A stretch of 6,948 bases of DNA from Hyphomicrobiales bacterium (GTDB taxonomy: Bacteria; Pseudomonadota; Alphaproteobacteria; Rhizobiales; Xanthobacteraceae). Where the stretch lies: NCBI GenBank assembly GCA_026400425.1, contig JAPLPC010000007.1, positions 1 to 6,948 of the forward strand, read 5' to 3'. The position numbers were made by a program, and so were the translations under genes. Positions 1 through 5,741 of the stretch are shown piece by piece. The notes under the pieces are model-generated. The model was not told the origin of the DNA. It was given only the letters and a program-made list of their open reading frames with translations, and made no database searches. Each line of letters starts with the position of its first letter. Positions within the stretch are counted from its first letter, which is position 1.

Positions 1-539
1 AACGGATAGCTGGCGAGGTTGGCGCGGTAGGTGATCTGGGTGGTCGCCTGCGACGGCAGGAAATCGTTCTGGAAACGCAGCACTTCCGGCGTCGATCCCG
101 CCGGATTGCCCGTCGATGGATCGATCTTGACGCCCTGCAGATAGTAGCCGGCGCCGTTGACGAGATAGCCGTTCTTGTCGAGCGAGAAGTCGCCGCGGCG
201 GGTGTATTTGTTGACACCGTCGAAAATCGGATTGGAGTCGGACACGTTGCCCGGCTTCTGCACGGCGAAGAAACCGTCGCCATTGATGGCCATATAGGTC
301 GCCACCGAGGACGACTGCACCGAGCCGGCGATGGTGTTGGTGCTGCGCGATTGCGCGGTGACGCTGCCGGCCAGCTGCGCGGTGGTCCCGGTATCGGGAA
401 TCAGATCGAGGAAGCTGGTGTCGATCCGCTTGAAGGCGGTGGTCTGCGAGTTGGCGATGTTGCCGGAGATGTTTTCCAGCGCGTAGGAATTCGCCCGCAG
501 GCCCGCGACGGACGTGGTGAGCGCGCCGAAGATACCCAT
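1..539 (-). CDS. flgE: Flagellar hook protein FlgE, N-terminal part (gene cut by the left edge)
   Basis: FlgE polymerises at the cell surface into the flagellar hook, the flexible joint between rod and filament. The reverse complement from the ATG at 539 reads open for 179 codons to the window edge. Residues 3-37 are the flagellar rod/hook N-terminal domain (SVAGLRANSYALENISGNIAN, ending TTAFKR). Residues 83-92 carry the MAINGDGFF signature of FlgE/F/G proteins, followed by YTRRGDFSLDKNGYLVNG (112-129) and YYLQG. The stretch near 166-176 (ATTQITYRANL) resembles the FlgE D2 region, which favours the hook protein over rod proteins FlgF or FlgG. A GGAG at 548-551 lies 8 nt before the ATG. A sigma-54 promoter lies upstream, as expected for a mid-class flagellar gene in alphaproteobacteria. 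At least half of the protein lies outside the window, so the FlgE assignment rests on the N-terminal part only. Confidence 0.9.
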   Translation of the reverse strand, partial: MGIFGALTTSVAGLRANSYALENISGNIANSQTTAFKRIDTSFLDLIPDTGTTAQLAGSVTAQSRSTNTIAGSVQSSSVATYMAINGDGFFAVQKPGNVSDSNPIFDGVNKYTRRGDFSLDKNGYLVNGAGYYLQGVKIDPSTGNPAGSTPEVLRFQNDFLPSQATTQITYRANLASYP

Positions 540-611
540 TACATCGTCTCCAACTTCCGGGCGGCCGGCCGGGTGATGCCAAGAATGATGGCCGCAGTCG
601 GAAGCGATGTC

Positions 612-626
612 GCAAGGCCCGTGCCA
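612..626 (-). promoter_or_regulatory. Sigma-54 (RpoN) promoter of flgE
   Basis: Read on the minus strand, the site is TGGCACG-GGCC-TTGC. This matches the sigma-54 consensus TGGCACG-N4-TTGC at every fixed position with exact spacing: -24 GG at 624-625 and -12 GC at 612-613. It predicts a transcript start near 600 and a leader of about 60 nt before the flgE ATG. The leader contains a 10-bp GC palindrome at 562-571 (CGGCCGGCCG). An enhancer-binding activator such as FlbD would be expected by analogy with the Caulobacter hook genes, but I did not identify its binding site. Confidence 0.8.
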
Positions 627-654
627 AGCCGAATAATCGAGACGAATCAGAGCA

Positions 655-688
655 CTAACTAAAATGCCCCGGTCCAGGGACCGGGGCA
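655..688 (-). terminator. Rho-independent terminator downstream of msrB
   Basis: A perfect 10-bp stem, TGCCCCGGTC (665-674) pairing with GACCGGGGCA (679-688), has a 4-nt loop. On the minus strand it is followed by TTTTAGTTAGT, a U-rich tail; on the plus strand no T-run follows. It lies about 50 nt past the msrB stop and about 40 nt before the flgE promoter, so it ends msrB transcription and insulates flgE. Confidence 0.8.
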
Positions 689-739
689 CAATTGCCTAGC
701 GCGGAAATATTTGCCGGATCGGACCGGCGTTTTCGGTCG

Positions 740-1246
740 TCAGGTCGCCGACGGCGTCGCCGGCTTGAACACCATGGCGAAGCCGTTCATGCAGTGGCGC
801 AGCCCGGTCGGCTTCGGTCCGTCGTCGAACACATGGCCGAGATGTCCACCGCAGCGGCGGCAGTGAATTTCGGTGCGCACCATGCCGTAGCTTGAATCCT
901 TGCGCTCGCCGACCGCATTATCGAGCGGCTTCCAGAAGCTGGGCCAGCCGGTGCCGCTCTCGAATTTGGTGTCCGAGGAGAACAGCGCGTTGTCGCAACC
1001 GGCGCAGGCGAAGATGCCCTTGCGCTTCTCCTTGTTGAGCGGGCTGGAATAAGGCCGTTCGGTGCCTTCCTTGCGCAGGATCTCGTATTGCTGCGGGGTC
1101 AGCTGCTTGCGCCATTCCTCGTCGGTCTTCATGACCTCGAACTTCTCGTCCGAGGCGGCGCGGGCCGGCGATCCGGTCAGCCATTTCAGCGACAGGAACC
1201 CGGCGATGCCGGTGGCGGTGGACAGAAGCAGGCGGCGATCGATCAT
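740..1246 (-). CDS. msrB: Peptide-methionine (R)-S-oxide reductase MsrB, probably exported
   Basis: This enzyme reduces methionine-R-sulfoxide in oxidised proteins. The 168-residue product holds a complete MsrB domain from about residue 40 to 161. It has two zinc CxxC pairs (C81/C84 in CAGC, C129/C132 in CRRC), the conserved SGTGWPSFW (97-105), GGHLGHVFDDGP (133-144), and the catalytic cysteine C152 in GLRHCMNG. The N-terminus has twin arginines (R4-R5) followed by LLLSTATGIAGFLSL and an A-R-A cleavage-like site near residue 30. This suggests Tat export to the periplasm, although the Tat motif is not perfect (D-R-R-L-L-L). The start at 1246 is supported by GGGAG 7 nt upstream. The downstream terminator shows it ends its transcript. 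No msrA lies beside it. The function is secure; the location is inferred. Confidence 0.95.
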   Translation of the reverse strand: MIDRRLLLSTATGIAGFLSLKWLTGSPARAASDEKFEVMKTDEEWRKQLTPQQYEILRKEGTERPYSSPLNKEKRKGIFACAGCDNALFSSDTKFESGTGWPSFWKPLDNAVGERKDSSYGMVRTEIHCRRCGGHLGHVFDDGPKPTGLRHCMNGFAMVFKPATPSAT

Positions 1247-1263
1247 GATGGGTCTCCCTCGGT

Positions 1264-1279
1264 CGGGATGCGGATCCCG
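1264..1279 (-). promoter_or_regulatory. Small inverted repeat in the msrB leader
   Basis: CGGGAT-GCGG-ATCCCG is a perfect 6-bp stem with a 4-nt loop, located just upstream of the msrB ribosome binding site (1254-1258). It could form an RNA hairpin in the leader or serve as an operator. At six base pairs, chance is a real alternative in GC-rich DNA. Confidence 0.25.
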
Positions 1280-1290
1280 TTCATCAGAGT

Positions 1291-1315
1291 TACGAACCGA
1301 ACCGCCCGAGGTTAC
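1291..1315 (-). promoter_or_regulatory. Candidate ECF-sigma promoter of msrB
   Basis: On the minus strand GTAACC (1315-1310) is followed after 15 nt by CGTA (1294-1291). This resembles the GTAACC...CG-type promoters of ECF sigma factors that control methionine sulfoxide reductase genes in alphaproteobacteria (Caulobacter SigF, Bradyrhizobium EcfF); I cite those motifs from memory, and the spacing differs slightly. The predicted start, near 1283, would give a leader of about 35 nt, a sensible distance from the msrB ATG. It is a motif match only. Confidence 0.35.
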
Positions 1316-1321
1316 ATCGCA

Positions 1322-1337
1322 GGCGACAAAAGTCGCT
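1322..1337 (-). terminator. Weak hairpin after the oxidoreductase gene
   Basis: GCGAC-AAAA-GTCGC (1323-1336) plus one wobble pair lies about 35 nt beyond the stop of the oxidoreductase gene. No T-run follows on either strand, so it is at best a weak terminator. If it does not terminate, the oxidoreductase transcript would read through into msrB. Confidence 0.2.
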
Positions 1338-1369
1338 CACGAAACCGCGAGCATCTCCTGGACGATCGG

Positions 1370-2725
1370 TCAGCCGGTGCCGGCACGGGCATTGGCAGCG
1401 GCAATTCGGGCCTCGCGCCTGCGTTCCCGCTCCACGGCCCGCTCACGATATCGCGCCAGCGTGCACTGCAGCGCCGATGCCTGTCGATGCCAGACCCCGA
1501 CTCCATACCCGACCACGCGACCGACCCGGCCGCCCGCCCAGACCAGCTCGAACGGCGCGAACAGTTTGCTGCGGTCATCCCGCTGGATCATGCCGCGGGC
1601 GATCAAGACACCAGCCATCGCCGTGGTGTTCAGTCCCTGATAGCCGAAGCCGCTGGCGACCCACAGCCCCGGCCGGATCTGCCCGATCTGCGGCATGCCA
1701 TGGACGGTCTGCCCCACGGCGCCGCCGAAGGTCTCGGTGACGTCCAGCTTGCCGAGTTGCGGAAACACCGTCCGGATCCGGCTGGTGATATTGCGGGCAA
1801 AGCGCGCGGGCTGGGTGGCCCAGGTGGTTTCCGGGCTCGACCACATCAGGCGATCGCCCTCGACGATGCGGAAATGATCGACGCCGTCGCTGTCGCTCAC
1901 CGAGCCCTGAAAGGCGATCGCCTCCAGTCGTTCGCCGAGGGGTTCGGTGATGCCGCCATAGCGCCACACCGGCAGCAGCGTGTCGGACAACCGCTGCGCA
2001 GGCGAGCCGAGATGCACGTTGCCGGCCAGCACCACATGCTGCGCGCGCAGTTTCGCCGCAGGCGTCACCACGCGTTTCATGATGCCGGCGGCATCCAGGC
2101 TCAGCGCCGGCGTATCCTCGAAAATGCGAACGCCGGCCTGTTTGGCCAGCGCGGCGAGACCCATCAGATAGTTGCGGCCATCGATCTGGAACGCTTTGGG
2201 ATAATGCACGCCGTGGAAATAGCGCCGCGTCTTCAGCGCGTCGCGCACGCGTTCGATCTGCCAGCCTTCGGCCTCGGTGTCGAAATCCTCGTTGAGCATC
2301 TGCAGCCGGGCAATCAGCCGCTCGCCGACATCCACATTGGAAACCTCGAGCGCGCCGTCGCTGAGGGCGAGATCCGCAATCCCGTCGCCGGTTGCCCGCT
2401 CACGGACCGCCTCCGCGCCCTGCTGCGACAGTGCCCACATCTCGCGGGCATCCTCCAGCCCGACCCGCGCGATCAGATCGGCCAGCGGTAGCCCGTAGCC
2501 CGGCATGACCGTCCCCAACTGGTTGCCTGAGGCATTCCAACCGACATGGCGACCTTCCAGCACCACCACGCTGGCACCCAGCCTGGCGGCTTCCAGCGCC
2601 ACCGAGAGCCCAGCCAGCCCTGCCCCGATCACGCAGACATCGGCGTCGAGCGGATATGCCAGCCGCACCCGATCCGCGTCCGGCACGTCGGGTCCAAATG
2701 TCACGCTTGCGGAAGCTGCGGTCAT
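1370..2725 (-). CDS. FAD-dependent oxidoreductase, DAO (D-amino-acid oxidase/amine oxidase) family
   Basis: This is a flavoenzyme of the DAO family, which oxidises amino acids or amines; the substrate is unknown. From the ATG at 2725 the product has 451 residues. The FAD-binding Rossmann fold is near the N-terminus (VCVIGAGLAGLSVALEAARLGASV, residues about 31-54, ending in VVVLEG). A GWNASGNQLG segment follows, recalling the SASGRNGG loop of PuuB/OrdL-like oxidases. The C-terminal FAD-contact region reads WVASGFGYQGLNTTAMAG. The last 30 residues are strongly arginine-rich and probably helical. ATG 2725 is preferred because AGGA sits 6 nt upstream; a GTG at 2752 would add nine residues but lies inside a palindrome. 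The gene is divergent from the sixA-like gene, and msrB follows it in the same direction 123 bp on. The family is certain; gamma-glutamylputrescine oxidase-like activity is only a guess. Confidence 0.85.
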   Translation of the reverse strand: MTAASASVTFGPDVPDADRVRLAYPLDADVCVIGAGLAGLSVALEAARLGASVVVLEGRHVGWNASGNQLGTVMPGYGLPLADLIARVGLEDAREMWALSQQGAEAVRERATGDGIADLALSDGALEVSNVDVGERLIARLQMLNEDFDTEAEGWQIERVRDALKTRRYFHGVHYPKAFQIDGRNYLMGLAALAKQAGVRIFEDTPALSLDAAGIMKRVVTPAAKLRAQHVVLAGNVHLGSPAQRLSDTLLPVWRYGGITEPLGERLEAIAFQGSVSDSDGVDHFRIVEGDRLMWSSPETTWATQPARFARNITSRIRTVFPQLGKLDVTETFGGAVGQTVHGMPQIGQIRPGLWVASGFGYQGLNTTAMAGVLIARGMIQRDDRSKLFAPFELVWAGGRVGRVVGYGVGVWHRQASALQCTLARYRERAVERERRREARIAAANARAGTG

Positions 2726-2738
2726 GCCGTTTCCTACG

Positions 2739-2757
2739 GACAAGTGCCGCACTTGTC
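2739..2757. promoter_or_regulatory. Perfect 19-bp interrupted palindrome between divergent genes
   Basis: GACAAGTG-CCG-CACTTGTC has two 8-bp arms around 3 bp. It lies 14 bp upstream of the oxidoreductase ATG, in the 98-bp region shared with the divergent sixA-like gene. Its size and symmetry fit a site for a dimeric repressor or activator. The 3-nt centre also allows an RNA hairpin close to the ribosome binding site. No regulator gene is adjacent, so the bound factor is unknown. Confidence 0.45.
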
Positions 2758-2823
2758 ACCTTGTCCTCATGCCGTGCGTCCACTAATCCGCAATTCATCG
2801 CTGCCCAACGAATCGAGATCCGC

Positions 2824-3369
2824 ATGCGCCGATTGATGCTGTTCCGTCACGCCAAGACCGAAACGGACGCGCCGAGCGGCAAGGATTTCGATCGTCGCCT
2901 CGACGACCGCGGCCGCGAGGACGCCGCTGCGATGGGCGCCTGGCTGAACCGCCACCCGCCGCATCCGGACATGGTCTGTGTATCGACCGCCATGCGCACG
3001 CGGCAGACCTGGGACCTGGTCGCCGCCGAAATGCCGACCAGCAAGCCGATCGCCGAGCATGTGGACGAACTGTACGGTGCCGGCCTCGAGGAACTGGTGG
3101 CGGTGATCCGTGATGCAGCGGTGCAGGATCCGCGCCGGCTGATGTTGATCGGCCATAATCCCAGCCTGCATGAAATGGCGCTCGGCCTGATCAAGGACGG
3201 CAGCGGTGGCGGCGATGCTGCCGCGCGCCGGGTTTTGTCGGAAAACCTGCCCACCGGCAGCATCGCCATCATCGACTTCGCGGTCGACAGCTGGAACGAC
3301 GTCGCCTTCCGCTCTGGCACGCTGGTGACCTTCATGAGCCCGAAACTGCTGAAAGAGACAGGTCGATAA
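2824..3369 (+). CDS. SixA-type histidine phosphatase
   Basis: The 181-residue product belongs to the histidine phosphatase (phosphoglycerate-mutase-like) superfamily. SixA proteins remove phosphate from phosphohistidine on signalling or phosphotransfer proteins, in the cytoplasm. The N-terminal RHAK (residues 8-11) carries the phospho-accepting H9 and is the SixA form of the RHG motif. TAMRTRQT (55-62) provides the conserved arginine, E79/E83 are acid candidates, and IGHNPSLH (109-116) carries the second catalytic histidine H111. I chose the ATG at 2824 because the catalytic motif begins within the first ten residues, as in the family; an upstream in-frame extension to 2656 would run antisense into the oxidoreductase. 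The ribosome binding site is weak (CGAG, 2814-2817). A universal stress gene follows 55 bp later on the same strand. The real phosphoprotein substrate cannot be told from sequence. Confidence 0.85.
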   Translation: MRRLMLFRHAKTETDAPSGKDFDRRLDDRGREDAAAMGAWLNRHPPHPDMVCVSTAMRTRQTWDLVAAEMPTSKPIAEHVDELYGAGLEELVAVIRDAAVQDPRRLMLIGHNPSLHEMALGLIKDGSGGGDAAARRVLSENLPTGSIAIIDFAVDSWNDVAFRSGTLVTFMSPKLLKETGR

Positions 3370-3414
3370 GTCGCCTGCACACGGCTCGGATCATGCTACA
3401 CTGCATCAGACGAT

Positions 3415-3419
3415 GGAGG
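3415..3419 (+). promoter_or_regulatory. Ribosome binding site that fixes the usp start
   Basis: GGAGG ends 5 nt before the ATG at 3425. An in-frame ATG at 3413 overlaps this site and would put MEVR before the family-typical MYKSILVPLD start, so 3425 is the better choice. Confidence 0.7.
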
Positions 3420-3424
3420 TGCGC

Positions 3425-3847
3425 ATGTACAAATCCATTCTGGTCCCGCTCGATCTCGCCGAGATCGACCTCGCAAAGCCCGCGATCGCCCAGGCCGGGG
3501 AGTTCTCCCGGACCTACGGCGCAAAAGTGCGGCTGCTCAACGTGATGGCGATGACGCCGGTGATGCTGGCCGAATATGTGCCGGCGGATTTCGACACCCA
3601 GCAGCGCGACAGTTCGGAACAGGCGCTCGAAGCGGTCGCCCGCGATTGCGGCATCGACGCGGCGCATGTCTCGGGCGTGGTGCGCCAGGGCGGCATCTAT
3701 CACGAGATACTCGAAGAGGCGGCGGCGATCCGTGCCGACCTGATCGTGATGACCTCGCACCGCCCGGCCATGCGCACCTATTTCCTCGGCTCCAATGCCG
3801 GCCACGTGGTGCGCTACGCGAAATGCTCGGTGCTCGTGGTGCGGTGA
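3425..3847 (+). CDS. Universal stress protein, UspF/UspG type
   Basis: This 140-residue cytoplasmic protein is a single Usp domain. It starts with MYKSILVPLDL, the usual first strand. Its end (SHRPAMRTYFLGSNAG, then HVVRYAKCSVLVVR) closely resembles the tail of E. coli UspF and UspG (SHRP...TYLLGSNA...VVRHA.CSVLVVR, recalled from memory). The usual G-2X-G part of the ATP-binding motif is replaced by SHRPAM, while the later GS is kept, as in UspF/G. Such proteins bind ATP and are made under stress; the exact role is not known. It lies 55 bp after the sixA-like gene and could share its transcript, although a TACACT at 3397-3402 leaves room for a promoter of its own. It converges with the membrane protein gene ending at 3903; I see no clear terminator between them. 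Confidence 0.88.
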   Translation: MYKSILVPLDLAEIDLAKPAIAQAGEFSRTYGAKVRLLNVMAMTPVMLAEYVPADFDTQQRDSSEQALEAVARDCGIDAAHVSGVVRQGGIYHEILEEAAAIRADLIVMTSHRPAMRTYFLGSNAGHVVRYAKCSVLVVR

Positions 3848-3902
3848 GCGCCATGCGGCCAGCCCAACGTCACGTCACATGCGCGTGCTCAACGAAGACG
3901 CC

Positions 3903-4502
3903 TCAGGACAGCAGATCCCGCGGCACATTGTCAAACGTGTAGCTGCGCGGACGGTTGCGATAGAGCAGGTCCCAGCCCTGCCAGCCGAACAAAGCGCCGA
4001 GCAGAACCAGAAAACCCACGCCGGCGAACTCGCCGACGACGAGCGCGCGGATCAAAAGACCGGCCATCGCCAGACCGACCAGCACCAATGCTGCGAGTGC
4101 CATATTGAAGGTCCACGGCCGCAGCCCGGCTTCCAGCGATACGGCGCCACCCGCTTCCTCCAACCGCTGATGCAGCGCGACCATGAAATTGAGATACCCC
4201 GATTGCGGCTGCATCAGTGCCGCCGTCTGTTTCGACGTGGAGAAGATCTTGAGCCGATGGCCCTCGCGATGGAGAATCTGCGCGCAGAAGCGACGACGCT
4301 GCATCGCCATCGGCCGGAACGATAGACGCACCGACGCGATATCCGCATAGGGCCACACGCCCGACTGCCGGCCCATTCCCCAGGCGAGCCCGTCATCGGT
4401 CAGTTCGAACCGATAGGCCGGCCCCACCAGCCCGGCGCGATAGACATAGCTGCGGCCGTCGATGGCTTCGTCCGGCTGCTTCAGGAGTGAACCCAACAAC
4501 AT
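3903..4502 (-). CDS. Uncharacterised membrane protein with two C-terminal helices
   Basis: I do not recognise a named gene. The 199-residue product begins MLLGSLLKQPDEAIDGRSYV. A soluble N-terminal region (about 1-125) has alternating short strands (YRFELTDDGLAW, VWPYADIASVRLSF, LKIFSTSK) reminiscent of a bacterial PH-like domain, followed by two membrane helices (about 132-152 and 157-175) and a short polar tail. The ATG at 4502 is chosen because GGGGAG lies 5 nt upstream. The frame stays open to 4793, but that extension is antisense to the divergent gene and has no coding character. The gene is divergent from the small membrane protein at 4569, with 66 bp between the starts. The PH-like fold is my guess from the strand pattern; that it is a real gene is well supported. 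Confidence 0.75.
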   Translation of the reverse strand: MLLGSLLKQPDEAIDGRSYVYRAGLVGPAYRFELTDDGLAWGMGRQSGVWPYADIASVRLSFRPMAMQRRRFCAQILHREGHRLKIFSTSKQTAALMQPQSGYLNFMVALHQRLEEAGGAVSLEAGLRPWTFNMALAALVLVGLAMAGLLIRALVVGEFAGVGFLVLLGALFGWQGWDLLYRNRPRSYTFDNVPRDLLS

Positions 4503-4568
4503 GATGTCTCCCCGCCGGCATCCGGACGCGGCTTGCGTGGACGCCTCCCCGTCCCTTACAAGCTCCTC

Positions 4569-5018
4569 ATGGCCGAGACGACCATTTTTCCGCGCCGCCT
4601 GCTGCTGGCGGGCGCGACGATTTCCGGGGTGATGCTGGCCCTTGCCGTGCATATGCTCGGCCAGCGCTTCGGCCTCGACCTCGGCGGCCTCTGGCGCACC
4701 GATCCAGGACGACACGATCCCGCCGGTTTCATGCCGGCAGGCTCGGCCATCGCGTGGTGGTTGATCGCGGCGATGGGGCTGGTCAGCGGCCATGTGACCG
4801 CCAGCCTCATGGATAGCGCGGCGTCCGGCCGCATCCCTCGCCGCATGCGGCAGTTTCTGATCGGTATCGGCGTGCTGGTGCTGGCTGGCGCCGGCCAGGC
4901 CGCGTCCGCTCCCAATGCGGTGCCGACGGCCTCGGGTGTCTTAGCCGGCCTGATCGCCGTGTTGCTTGGCGGCATCATGGCGTTTTGTGGCGCACATTTC
5001 GCGCTCAAAAAAGTCTAA
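4569..5018 (+). CDS. Uncharacterised four-helix membrane protein
   Basis: I do not recognise a family. From the ATG at 4569 the product is 149 residues (MAETTIFPRRLLLAGATISG...). It contains four likely membrane segments, at about 10-30, 58-81, 95-113 and 121-146, separated by short loops. Basic residues (R9-R10 and R88-R94 of SGRIPRRMRQ) suggest cytoplasmic loops, and the protein ends in KKV. No good ribosome binding site precedes this ATG. An in-frame TTG at 4533 would add 12 residues, and an ATG at 4632 is preceded by GGGG but would break the first helix. It is divergent from the gene at 4502, so the two may share control or function. The hydrophobic pattern and codon bias support a real gene; the start is uncertain. 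Confidence 0.7.
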   Translation: MAETTIFPRRLLLAGATISGVMLALAVHMLGQRFGLDLGGLWRTDPGRHDPAGFMPAGSAIAWWLIAAMGLVSGHVTASLMDSAASGRIPRRMRQFLIGIGVLVLAGAGQAASAPNAVPTASGVLAGLIAVLLGGIMAFCGAHFALKKV

Positions 5019-5023
5019 ACCGT

Positions 5024-5063
5024 CGTCGCACGCGCTGCGACGCAATCCCGCCTCTCGTGAGGC
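5024..5063. terminator. Two hairpins between convergent genes, possible terminator
   Basis: CGTCGCA-CGCGC-TGCGACG (5024-5042) and GCCTC-TCGT-GAGGC (5050-5063) follow the stop of the plus-strand membrane protein. The second hairpin is followed only by TTGTGG. On the minus strand the first is followed, after ACGG, by TTTAGACTTTTTT, so it might also end the DUF892 transcript. The imperfect U-tracts make both weak candidates. Confidence 0.3.
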
Positions 5064-5111
5064 TTGTGGACTGCTTCGCGCTTAGCAATAACGTCGGCGT
5101 GCTATCTGAAT

Positions 5112-5618
5112 TTAGCTCGCCGCGCGCATGTTGACCTTGCCTCCGGCCAGCGACGTCAACTTCGCATCGGTCTGCTTTTCTTCGTCGAGCGTCTTCTGCA
5201 GCACCGCGGCGCTGTCGTTGTGGCCGAGCTGGCGCGCCCAGGCGATCAGGCTGCCATAGCGCACGATCTCGTAATGCTCCGCCGCCTGCGCTGCATTGAT
5301 CAGCGCGGCATCGAGGACGCGCTTGTCGGCGACCTCGCCGGCGGTTTCATCGGCTTCCGCAATGATGCCGTCGATGGCCGGACAGGTCACGGCCTTGACC
5401 TCGGCGCCGTGCATCTTGAACACCTGCTCGAGCCGCTGCACATGAACTTCGGTCTGCTTCAGATGCTCCTCGAAGCCCTGCTTGAGGGCAGGCTCGGTGG
5501 CCTTACCGGCCATCTTCGGCAGCGCCTTTAACAGCTGCTTCTCCGCGTAATAGATGTCCTGCAACTGGTGCAAGAACAGATCGTCCATCGTCTTGATGTC
5601 CTTGGTAAACAGTCCCAT
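5112..5618 (-). CDS. DUF892 (YciE/YciF-type) ferritin-like protein
   Basis: The 168-residue product is an all-helical ferritin-like protein of the YciE/YciF family, which is linked to stress survival; its reaction is not established. It opens with MGLFTKDIKTMDDLFLHQLQ and then DIYYAEKQL, the family hallmark. Likely metal-site residues are E26 (YYAEKQ), E57/H59 (KQTEVHV), E114/E117 (AEHYEIV) and E146-E147/D151 (LDEEKQTD). The length is normal for the family. The ATG at 5618 is chosen because AGGGA lies 7 nt upstream and the family motif begins here; an in-frame extension to 5663 is unlikely. An EcfG-type promoter match upstream agrees with general-stress control of such genes in alphaproteobacteria. 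It converges with the membrane protein gene ending at 5018. Confidence 0.92.
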   Translation of the reverse strand: MGLFTKDIKTMDDLFLHQLQDIYYAEKQLLKALPKMAGKATEPALKQGFEEHLKQTEVHVQRLEQVFKMHGAEVKAVTCPAIDGIIAEADETAGEVADKRVLDAALINAAQAAEHYEIVRYGSLIAWARQLGHNDSAAVLQKTLDEEKQTDAKLTSLAGGKVNMRAAS

Positions 5619-5654
5619 CGTTGTATCCCTGGGGTTGAAATGAAACGCGGACCG

Positions 5655-5670
5655 GCGGGCCATCGCCCGC
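5655..5670 (-). promoter_or_regulatory. GC-rich hairpin in the DUF892 gene leader
   Basis: GCGGGC-CATC-GCCCGC is a perfect 6-bp, all-GC stem with a 4-nt loop, about 40 nt upstream of the DUF892 ATG and inside the leader predicted from the EcfG promoter. It could influence translation or RNA stability. Confidence 0.3.
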
Positions 5671-5675
5671 GCAGA

Positions 5676-5694
5676 TGCGGATTTATAATCCGCA
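5676..5694. promoter_or_regulatory. Perfect 19-bp interrupted palindrome upstream of the DUF892 gene
   Basis: TGCGGATT-TAT-AATCCGCA has two 8-bp arms and a 3-bp centre. The centre contains TATAAT on the plus strand (5684-5689) and TATAAA on the minus strand, so it might be an operator over a -10-like element. It could equally form a hairpin in the long leader. No matching -35 is obvious. Confidence 0.45.
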
Positions 5695-5741
5695 CATTGT
5701 ATCGTTTAGCCGCGTCTCATTTGGTTGCTGATAGTACCGCT

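Noticed and set aside
1088..2491. A 467-codon open frame on the plus strand
   Set aside because: It is antisense to the FAD oxidoreductase and to part of msrB, has a composition typical of GC-rich shadow frames, and shows no family motif.
2761..2789. TTGTCC-N17-TAATCC as a sigma-70 promoter for the sixA-like gene
   Set aside because: The spacing is right and the -35 is fair, but the -10 shares only two bases with the consensus; too weak to list.
2656..2823. Upstream extension of the SixA-type phosphatase
   Set aside because: It runs antisense into the oxidoreductase; the catalytic RHAK belongs within the first dozen residues in this family.
3313..3330. TGGCACG-CTGG-TGAC as a second sigma-54 site
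   Set aside because: It lies inside the sixA-like coding sequence and lacks the -12 GC element.
3848..3902. Search for a terminator between the converging usp and membrane protein genes
   Set aside because: Only a short ACGTCACGTCAC repeat is present; no stem with a T-run was found.
4503..4793. N-terminal extension of the minus-strand membrane protein up to 4793
   Set aside because: It overlaps the divergent gene on the opposite strand, looks like random Arg/His-rich sequence, and a strong ribosome binding site precedes the ATG at 4502.
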